From: Gymnothorax reevesii
Taxonomy: Eukaryota > Chordata > Actinopteri > Anguilliformes > Muraenidae
NCBI GenBank assembly: GCA_029721435.1
Contig: CM056573.1
Coordinates: 95,058,947-95,122,946, forward strand
Length of the DNA: 64,000 nt
Reading direction: 5' to 3'
The position numbers and the translations under genes are program-made. Shown here piece after piece: positions 55,701 through 64,000 of this stretch (positions are counted from its first letter, which is position 1; every line of letters starts with the position of its first letter). The notes under the pieces are model-generated. The model was not told the DNA's origin and made no database searches. It saw nothing but the letters and a program-made list of their open reading frames with translations.

Positions 55701-56212
55701 TTTTAAATGTGTGTTCCGTTCAGTCTTGTTGTGATTTTTCATTTTCAACTTGCGCTTGTTATGTTTAATGCATCTGTTTACTATTGTCCAAATCCACCCA
55801 TTAACACATTTAATTAATCAAAGTCAACCCATCCTACATATTTGAATAGTTGAAATAAGAAAATACATTTAAGTCACAAAATTATTTGAATCCAAACTAG
55901 TATTGCATTTTCATTACCTCTGAGTATAGCTATGCATGCTTGCTTCATGTTAATAGTTTTGACTATAGTAACACAACTATATGCATTGAATGCATTAGAA
56001 AGATGTCTAACCAGTATTAAAAATATTTCAGAGGAGTGCAATCTTTTGGTTGCAGTTCTCAGGGCAAGTAGGTTTTGGTTTGCCTACCTCTGGGATGACC
56101 TATGACACATTTAAAAGTTTTCTTAAACAATTAAGTAGCATTGAATTAGTTATTTTGCAAATGATGCCAGCCAATGAGAAAAGATAAAAACAAGTAAGAA
56201 GCAGACATTTTT

Positions 56213-56350
56213 ATGCCCCTGAAATCAAAGATTTTTTTCACCTGCCCGTCCGTCTGTCAGTTAGTCTGCATGGGGAAAAAAACTTTAACCTGCAATACTT
56301 TAACCTGCTGTCGGGGGCATCAATGTTCCAAGAACACTGCTTGTTTTTTT
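56213..56350 (+). mobile_element. Hairpin-ended element, family E, short copy
   Basis: It starts ATGCCCCTG, has CCCGTCCGTCTGTCAGT, and ends TCGGGGGCAT (56313-56320, complementary to the 5' arm), a perfect hairpin TGTTC-CAA-GAACA (56324-56336) and CTGCTTGTTTTTTT. At about 135 bp it shows the same order of parts as families C and D. Confidence 0.55.
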
Positions 56351-56449
56351 TTTTTTTTAAATTTAACCAGGGAAGTCCCACTGAGATTGAAATCTTTTTC
56401 CAGAGAGCCCTGGAGGGTTGAGGTGGAGAGGGAGAGGACAAGGTGAATA

Positions 56450-56800
56450 GTCAATTAGATCAGTGGATGATTAGGTGGCAGGTTGAAAGAGCCAGGTTGG
56501 GAATTTAGTCATGACACCAGGGAACCCCATACTCTTGACAAAGAGTGTCACAGAATGTTTAGTGATCACAGTTAGTCAGGATCCCGGATCATCCGGAAGA
56601 TGGCTTCTTCTTCAGTGCAATATCCCCATCACTGCACGAGGGCATATTCCTCCAGAGGGAAGTGTGCAACATACTGGCCCACCAACACCTCTTCCAGCAG
56701 CAACTACATTTTCCCAGGTGGTCTCCCATCCAAATACTAACCAAGCCCATACCTGCTTCGCTTCAGCCCCACAACTGGAGCAGATTGAGAAGTGGTATCA
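56450..56800 (-). mobile_element. 5S-rRNA-derived SINE (SINE3 type)
   Basis: On the minus strand the head reads GAAGCGAAGCAGGTATGGGC, TTGGTTAGTATTTGGATGGG and AGACCACCTGGGAA (about 56766-56709). This closely follows the 3' half of 5S rRNA, including the box C region TGGATGGGAGACC. The tail has GATGGGGATATTGCACTGA, CCATCTTCCGGATGAT and CTGTGATCACTAAACATTC, which I recognise from a common fish repeat. The 5' part of the 5S sequence is lost. Confidence 0.75.
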
Positions 56801-57198
56801 CATTATGTTATTTAACCACTGAAAAACAACTAAGAGGCAGACATTACGTTCTTGAACCTTTGTAGCGTGGCAAACCATATTTGGAAGAAATTTCCTGTGA
56901 TGAAGGTACAAAGATTGGGTGTGACAAGTACGTTGTAGAATGTCAGTTCTTCTTGTGCAACACGAGCTCAGCTTTGTACTGGTTCATATACCTGAATAAT
57001 GTCTGGATGGGGGGACCTCAAATTAGCCTGAATTCGCCAGCCTTCGTAGTTCTGCTTAAGTTCATTTTGCTTCACTACAGTCTGGTTTTACCAGGCTAAG
57101 CTCAAGTATGAAAATAATACGAAAATATTTCTGAATGGGAACCACAGCAGCGGCAATGCCGCTATGCATTACATTGTGCCCTCTCTACAACTCCGGAC
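56801..57198. other. Unassigned DNA
   Basis: No gene or known element is recognised. Confidence 0.35.
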
Positions 57199-57306
57199 TG
57201 CGTTTCCCAAATGCATAGTTCCTAACTAAGTTAGCAGCAAACATAGTTTTGCCATAGTCTGTGGTTCCAATCATGGAAGTTAGCATCTTTGCTTTTGGGA
57301 AACGCA
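57199..57306. mobile_element. Short MITE or palindromic element
   Basis: A perfect 13-bp TIR TGCGTTTCCCAAA/TTTGGGAAACGCA (57199-57211 and 57294-57306) bounds 108 bp. The inside is partly palindromic (CATAGTTCCTAACTAAGTTAG). Confidence 0.6.
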
Positions 57307-57309
57307 CCC

Positions 57310-59140
57310 CTGGGGCTTCCCATGCATGGGTCGGAGGTCAGGAGCTGCCAAGTTGTGACTGTTCAAGCACCAATACCCTTGCAGATGCTTCAGTGTCAAC
57401 TTGCTAGTTGGGCAGAGGGTGGAGTTATAATCACTTTGGTGTTTACATGACTTCTAGGTCAAAGCCCTGTACGAAGAACTGTGGAGCATGTGCAAAGCAC
57501 ATAGTCCAGTTTGGTTTGATTCAACGTGTACATGGAGGAATAATACAACTAGTAACCGCATTATCTGGGTGTGTTAGTCCAATCATGGGAAGTTTGATTT
57601 AGTACAATTCCAGTCGGACTAACATGTTTACATCCTGTGAGTTATGGAAAAACCTAGTAAGTAACAAATATCTGATTCCGAGAAAAAGACAGAAAACTGT
57701 ATCCCTCCGGGGTTAAGCTCTTGTCCGTCAACGAAACTGACATGGTAGTTATTGTTCATTACATAATAAGAGATATTTATGGATCTAATTTTTTTCTTTT
57801 TTATTAGTATCCCTGGCAATATGACTTAATTTTTCCATCTGAAAATATAAAATGTCAAATCTCAAAATGATGGACAAAAACCTAACGATTATGCAGCTGT
57901 GTTTACTCCACCATCTGCTTCCCTCTTCAAGTCATTTTTCAGTCATTATTAGCATGTGAATTGCGTGAATTACGAATTCTGACCATGACTGTCCTGCAGG
58001 GGCGTGCTGGGGATCCAATTCAGGCCGGGAGACTACCAAGCAAGCAGGCCACTGAAGTGTTGTGGTGGACGCAAAGCGCGCACAGCGAAAAATTTGTGGG
58101 GATTTTTCTTCAAAAAAAGACGACTTTAGGCAGCATTTAGAGTTGTCATAGCAACTACAACAACACTATTAGACTGACAGCCACACAACAACACTCTATT
58201 AAACACAACCATGAGGACAGCTCCACACAGTCCTCCATACCAGTACTTTTGTCTTCTCTAACCTCTTCTCTACATCATGCTGTGTCCTTTTGTTCAATAT
58301 TATTTATATAATGTGCAGAATTACAAAAAAACATGTTTGTATTATTTTGTCAGCAAATCGTTTAGATGTCATGCCAGCTTACAATAGCAAAAAAGTATAC
58401 CAATATTGAATATAAAACTGAAAGATGTAGGTCGACAGCAACTTCAACTTATTTCAGTAACATTAGATATTGCAAAAGCTAACTCAATTTAGACAGATTA
58501 CAAGATAGAAGATACCTAAAGAGGGGGTCTCAGTCTCAGGCTTTTTCAGGCTCCCTGCAACCCACCTGGCAACTATGGATTTTTTGGGCCTGCCCACCAA
58601 ATATTTTGTGCATTAAAATTGGCATTACATTTTCATTACCCAGAACAAAGGTGTTAATTAATATTATTAATGAATTTCTCTCTGAATATTGATCAGTGGT
58701 CATCAATGGTATTCTATTTTTCATTCTTCAAACATACTGTAATAATGATCAAATGAAACAGACAAGGCAGGTCAAAATCACAAACTTAAGTGAGAAATAA
58801 ATAATGAAAGAGAATTCACACACAATAACAGTTACAACTTCAATAAACGTGCATCAAAATTATAATATAACAAAATAAAGTCCAGAAGTATGCATTATGG
58901 CACCTGGCCTCTGCCGTGATCTAAATTTGGGACCTACAATTTGAAAAACAAAACAAAAATACTCCCTAAAAAGGACAGGTGGCACGTTTTAGCTAAACAT
59001 ACTAAAATAAATCTAAATAATCTAGAAAACAATAAAGTGCTGTTACTTCTATTAAAAATAAACATACGGTAGCTTCAACAATAACAGCCTTACACTATAC
59101 ATCCAATATTTTCAATAAAAAATAAATAATTTGCATAATA
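57310..59140. other. Unassigned DNA with a possible hAT end
   Basis: CAGGGGCGTGCTGGGGATCC at about 57998 resembles an hAT terminus. Otherwise only AT-rich sequence without gene motifs is seen. Confidence 0.35.
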
Positions 59141-59143
59141 CAC

Positions 59144-59333
59144 CTTGTGCATGTGTTTTCGGAGTTGCCATGTATTTTTTTATATCGCTTAGTTTGGAAT
59201 AGAAATCAGCCTTACAATATATGCAGTATGCCCGAGTATCATCCCCAATAAACTGCTTCGACCTGCCTTTGAATTCAGGGTTTGATTCCCACTCCTTTCT
59301 GTACTTTTGACTGTACAGTTTAGACTGAGCCAT
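59144..59333 (-). pseudogene. hAT-type BED-like zinc-finger first exon
   Basis: The frame starts MAQSKLYSQKYRKEWESNPE and continues with GDDTRAYCIYCKADF and DIKKYMATPKTH. This is the N-terminal BED-like finger of an hAT transposase family: the two Cys and the last His are present, but the first His is Tyr (KKY for KKH). A GTGTAT donor follows the codon for Gln/Gly at 59144, after which similarity stops. No transposase body was found, so it is either a 5' exon of a larger element or a remnant. Confidence 0.55.
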
Positions 59334-59339
59334 GTTAAG

Positions 59340-60213
59340 CTAGAGGTTTAGCTTGTGTCACGGAGAAATGCTAACACACACGGAACTGTCTGGACGAGGC
59401 GAGTATCTTTATCAATACAGTTATTTATTTAGACAAAAAAAATCACATTTTCCTGCCATGACAGTAAACCAACACTGAGAAAAAGCGGTGGGTTCGCATG
59501 TGCGAATCATTTGCAGTTTGGACTCAGAGGGGTGAACATCTCCTGCTCCAACTCCAGCTAGGAGCAGTGGCTACGAGAGGACTGGGCCGCCTGTGAGTGC
59601 TCTGTGACGGAGGACAGGCCGACGGAAGCACCCGTTGCATGTCGAGAGTAGTCACGATTAAAATCGCTAAGTTGGCAACACTGGACGCGTCTCTCTCACT
59701 CATCCCCCCTCCTCTCACAGACTGCTCCATGTGCTTCTCTACACTTCCAGTGTTTTGGCTGTGTAGAGGCGGGCCATAAAGCAACTAACCAGTCACAACA
59801 CAAGTCCTCTAAAAGAAAAACGGTGATCGCTGTAATTTCGACCAATCCTACCCTCTGATCACAGAGTTCATGTTGGCTACGTGTGCACTATGCAGTGAGG
59901 GGGCGTGTTCTCTGTCAACATAGTGCTGCCAGCGCTGCTGCTGTTGCAACAAGTGTGTGTTGCCTGCCTGGAAACAAGGGCCAGTGGCTGCATTTTATTT
60001 ATTGGCAGCCAGGCGGGCCAATAAGGACACGGGCCACCAAAATAAATGTGCGTGTGTGTGTGTGACAAATATGAACAAAGTATGCGCATGTGGTGAGATA
60101 TTCAAAAAGTTGTTTTAATTTCAATAATTCATGTTTATCAAATACCCATGCAATAATAGCTATATCAGAGGTGTGGGAAGAGAAAAAAATAGTTGCTGCT
60201 AATAACAGAGTAA
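59340..60213. other. Unassigned DNA
   Basis: No gene is recognised. Minus-strand and plus-strand frames around 59520-59790 and 59880-60090 overlap each other and have no domain. Confidence 0.35.
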
Positions 60214-60215
60214 TA

Positions 60216-61506
60216 GGGGAGACCGGGCATAGTTGGAACACGGGGAAGTTGGAACATTGAGCTTAACCAGTCAGGTATAGAATTTATGGCTTCATTACTG
60301 TGGTGGTAAATTGCAGACATATCAGGAGGACATAGCCATATTGTTTTCATAGTGTTTGGCTGCACATGCACTAAACAGGTACATTTTTCTGATTTTTGAC
60401 CCCTCCAAGTAAATATTTTTCCTAACGGTAATATTGATTTATTGAGCTGATGGTTCGGGTATTGTTTGAACACTCAATAATAAGCATATGTGTTGTATTT
60501 TCGTCTAACTGTCTGCGCTTTCTGCTTGGCTAAAAATTTCACCTTGAACCAAAATTTATCCGGAATACCCAAAACACTGTCTGGGGGTTAGTTGAAATGT
60601 ATGTACTGGGGAAGGTTGGAACGTGTTTCACCTAGTCCCAGTGTGTTTCAACTTACCCCCAATTAAATTTTAATTCAATTAAACTATTAGTAACAATTCA
60701 TATTTTCAATATGCTTTCTTTGTTTCATTTTTTATTTCTATTTCTTTGAAATAACGAAATTCCTCAGAAGAGCAGATCAACACAAGCATGGGGTGTTCGT
60801 CTTTGATATAGATAGATATAGCAACTCATAACCAGGACTCCATTATCGTGAAACTTCCTTTTCCATCGTCCATGGGGGGTACAAAGCGATGTGCATCTCA
60901 GTTAAAATTCGGTGTTGACTCATCTGCCTATGACCCCCTGTAAATATACCGGTAGCAAATGCTGGGTTTTCTTCCTTTTGTGGAGAGCAGTGTTAGTATG
61001 TTCTTTGGTTATGTTGATTATATAGCGGGAATGATGGCTTGTGATTTGTCGCCGTCATAAAGCCCAATCGCGGATTAACAAGATATAACCCCACAAGTTT
61101 TTAGTTGACCAAAGTTCATTTGCATACAGTGGATGTGTTGCATACGAAAATAAATCAAAGTGTTGATCAACAAGTGGTTTGTCCTTTATATAGGCCATAT
61201 TTCTATACCGAACTTGTTGATGTTCAAACTTCCCCAGGGGGTGTTTCAACTTACACCACATATGGGGATAGTTGAAACACAAAAAAATTGATTTTATTTG
61301 ATTTTAAAAAATTGATATATCTGATTTTATATTTTCAAATTGATATATCTGATTTTTAAGTCAGATTTTTTATTTTTTTTTACCAGTTATACGTGCCATT
61401 AATGTAGCTTTCTGGAGTACGGCAGAAATGTGATGTTCAATTGGCAGGAAACGCCAAACATCTATACATACAGCAAATTTTGTCAAATGTCTTCTCCGGT
61501 CTCCCC
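60216..61506. mobile_element. Non-autonomous DNA transposon with GGGGAGACCGG ends
   Basis: The ends GGGGAGACCGGGC (60216) and, reverse complemented, GGGGAGACCGGAG (61506) form the TIR, flanked by TA on both sides (60214-60215, 61507-61508). Inside, phrases such as GGGGAAGTTGGAACA and its complement TTCAACTTACCCC recur many times near both ends. No transposase is seen. A TA duplication with this style of end would suit an ISL2EU or mariner-like superfamily; I cannot decide. Confidence 0.7.
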
Positions 61507-61508
61507 TA

Positions 61509-62098
61509 ATGACAATCATGACAGTTGTTTTAAAGCAATACTTTGAAATTGAATTAATGAATAAAGTAGAAAATAAAAAGTAAAAAAAAGAAATAAAAAT
61601 AAAAGAAATAAAAATAAAAAGTAAATAAATAAAAAGAAGATGACTTAACAAAATAGATAATAATAATCGTAGAACAAAATAAATAAATAAGAGACATTTT
61701 ATTGGAGAAAGAAAAAAAGACATTTGTTCATTTATATTGTGTGTGTTTGTATGTGTGTGTGTGGGAGAGAGAGAGAGAGAGAGAGTGTGAGGAAGACGGT
61801 GTTTAAGTAAAAATGCATATCAGAGGGAACATGAGGTGGGGGGAGGGGGGGGGGGTGATGCAGTGAGTCTCAGTGGTTCTCTCAGTTAGCACAAAGCAGC
61901 CAGCTCACTATTTGAGCACAATAATAACATACAAAGCAATGATGTCAAGTTACTAAAAGATGTACAGAGTTCTGTTTAAGGGTGGTAAGTGGAAAACCTT
62001 TAAAATTAATGAAGGAAAATTGCTACTCGGTGAAAAACAGTGCTGATTAGATTACTGTATCTATGTCTTAAAGAGCGCATTACTGAAGAAGAAAAAAA
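61509..62098. repeat. Low-complexity tracts
   Basis: An A-rich AAATAAAAA tract runs at about 61560-61690, a (GT)n(GA)n microsatellite at 61738-61786 and a G-run at about 61836-61855. The frame encoded on the minus strand of the A-rich tract is an artefact of composition. Confidence 0.75.
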
Positions 62099-62347
62099 TG
62101 AAGAGTTTGTTTCCAAAATGCTATATCTCCATTTGAATCATTTTGACTAAATCAGCCTTTTCTATGCTGGCGCCTATTGCATTTCATAGAAAAACACATG
62201 AAAAATGAAAAAATGAAAAAAATTCTTATTGCATGAATTCCAAAAAGCAGATTTTTGCACCATGTGTAAGATGCACATATCGCCCTATGGTATTATCTCA
62301 ATTTTCTTAATTTAGGCACTTACTGCTTTTTGGAAACAAACTCTTCA
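62099..62347. mobile_element. MITE with GAAGAGTTTGTTTCC ends
   Basis: The ends TGAAGAGTTTGTTTCCAAAA and its complement (62099-62118 and 62328-62347) form a 20-bp TIR. The flanks AAAT and AAAT suggest a short target duplication. It is about 250 bp, AT-rich and non-coding. Confidence 0.65.
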
Positions 62348-62349
62348 AA

Positions 62350-64000
62350 TATGCTCAATATGAACATCTGGCATGTATCACAACCTCCAGAAAAGTTTTA
62401 TACTGCAAACAGTCTCTCTAAAGTATCTCATTTTATTTTAACATTAATTACCAGGAAATCCTCAAGAGAAAAACTGAGCTAAAATGCACAAGACTAAGGG
62501 GGCAGCTCCTTTTCAATGAAATTACAGGACAATACAGTGCATTGAACTGAAACACAATAACTAGGGGTCAGACAAAGATACAACAGAAATTCAAAAGAAT
62601 TTCATTTATTGTATTTATCAGATTTAAACGGCGTATATATTTTTAAAATCACAAATCCGCCGAATTCTACAAGTGGCATAAGTTCATTCCAAAAAACGCC
62701 AAAAAAGGACTTGAATGTTCAAGACTCTTTTGGATAGGAAATCCTATGGGACAAAGAGCAGACCAAACTCAAAATACACAGTCACAAGAACGACCGGCTT
62801 CATGCTGGGAGAAGGCCCATCAGGTAAAAATTCCTGCTCTTGACTGTGCAGGAACCTACAATGCCAAGCTCAAGAACAAAGGGAGACTGGCACCCCTCCC
62901 CCAACGCCCTATCACAAACCTACCCCACGGATCTTTGAAGATCTCCCACCCCCCTCTCGCCTGTCCACAGTGTGGCAGACTGACGGAGCCGATCCTTGGT
63001 CAGCCATTTGCATTTCCAATGCACCAGGCCAGCCCTCTTCTGTGCTCCCGAGTCAAAGATAAGTCAACTGATCTACACACTTAAGGTGTCTGCATTCACA
63101 AGGGTGAAGGCAGGGTCTAGTTATAGGGGGATGAGGGGTGGCAGGCTGGAATTAAAATTACTAACTTACATTACTCACATTTGTCTCACCAATTAATAAT
63201 TTTCCATTAGGATTAGTTGCACATTTTTTTCAACCCACCTTTCAACAATGCTACTTTGTCCCAAAAATATCTTTCAAATTTTCATGTTGTAAGGGCCTTT
63301 CTTCCTGCAAGGGTAGAATTCAGATATTTATTAACTGACCAACAAAATCTCTTGTCGAATAGATGATTCAATCAGTAAAGGACTTGCCAATTCATTTTTG
63401 GAACTGATTAATCAGAAGGAAAAAATATAGACTTTCAACATTACAGGGGGAATCAACCTCATGCTTAGTGCACTTCCAAGAAAATCCAGTTAGATTACAA
63501 GGATATATGCATAATTTCTGCATTTTTAACATCAATGGATGGATGCTCAGCAAAGAATAGAGATTATTTCCGGAGTTTACCTGCTGAACAATCAGTCTTC
63601 TAGATCCATTCTGAATGAAGTTGGATGGAGCTGCCAATAGTGCAGGGACTACAGTCTGAAATGCTTCCAAATAAAGATTTTATCAAAGACACATAAACAC
63701 TAGACCCGTAAGTTCAGCCAAAGTTCTTAGGATTGGAGGAACCCAGTTGGGCCCATAAAATAATGATTTGGCTGCAAAACGAACATGGGGATTTACTGCA
63801 CCATGAGCAAGACACTGATCATGTGTATTTGATGAGAGAGACAGAGAAGGGTGGTGGCATTTTCATGATATGCAGAAAGAGTAAATTTAACCATCTCAAT
63901 GTACAACTGTGAACAGTGAGACTGAGAGATTTCCACTGGCTGATTAAGGGGCTTGGCACCAAGTTGTCTATATGTCCAGCTGTGAGCAGCCCCCCCTCCC
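62350..64000. other. Unassigned DNA
   Basis: The longest frame (62746-63084, +) has CPQCGRL but no recognised domain or splice context. I see no convincing gene or complete element to the end of the window. Confidence 0.35.

Noticed and set aside
56709..56766. Functional 5S rRNA gene
   Set aside because: Only the 3' half resembles 5S rRNA and it is joined to a SINE tail, with no T-run terminator.
61370..61723. 117-codon minus-strand frame rich in Phe, Ile and Leu, resembling membrane segments
   Set aside because: Comes from the A-rich low-complexity tract.

Overview
This window is vertebrate nuclear DNA, almost certainly from a ray-finned (teleost-like) fish. It is AT-rich, has no bacterial gene organisation, and is built mainly of transposon families typical of fish: several Tc1/mariner families, PIF/Harbinger, hAT, piggyBac-type MITEs, a BEL/Pao retrotransposon, Rex1/CR1-like and ORF1-bearing LINEs, a tRNA-derived SINE and a 5S-rRNA-derived SINE. 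There are no CRISPR arrays and no recognisable tRNA genes.

Layout. 1-3.9 kb: unassigned DNA with a cluster of AACGTT palindromes. 4.2-5.3 kb: tandem copies of a hairpin-ended repeat carrying perfect DR1 nuclear-receptor motifs. 6.0-10.2 kb: a long Harbinger element with terminal inverted repeats, a Myb/SANT-like gene in exons (+) and a DDE transposase (-) broken by two stop codons. 11.4-19.6 kb: LINE and LTR remnants, a clean hAT-type MITE with a perfect 8-bp target duplication, and two LINEs joined tail to tail. 20.0-25.5 kb: a decayed BEL/Pao element on the minus strand whose reverse transcriptase is replaced by unrelated sequence. 25.7-38.1 kb: Tc1 copies, an internally deleted hAT, a family with 127-bp repeats rich in TCAAGGTCA sites, a foldback cluster, a SINE and a LINE ORF1. 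39.5 kb: a THAP-domain ORF. 41.0-46.4 kb: hAT, Tc1 and MITE copies. 47.8-48.8 kb: the only convincing host gene, the 3' exons of an immunoglobulin-superfamily membrane receptor. 49.7-64 kb: nested Tc1 and piggyBac elements, a solo LTR with 5-bp target duplications, the 5S SINE, and further MITEs.

The most interesting pattern is a shared design in at least five sequence-divergent repeat families (4.2, 30.1, 36.1/51.6, 45.6 and 56.2 kb). Each has a 5' hairpin, then a TTTG/TCCG/CTGT microsatellite, a short body, a complement of the 5' hairpin arm, a small 3' hairpin, and a terminal CTAG or CTTGTT. This resembles non-autonomous rolling-circle (Helitron/Helentron, HINE) elements. Two of the families also carry dense AGGTCA-type nuclear-receptor motifs. 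Apart from the Ig receptor and possibly the THAP ORF, almost every coding stretch belongs to a transposon, and most are broken.
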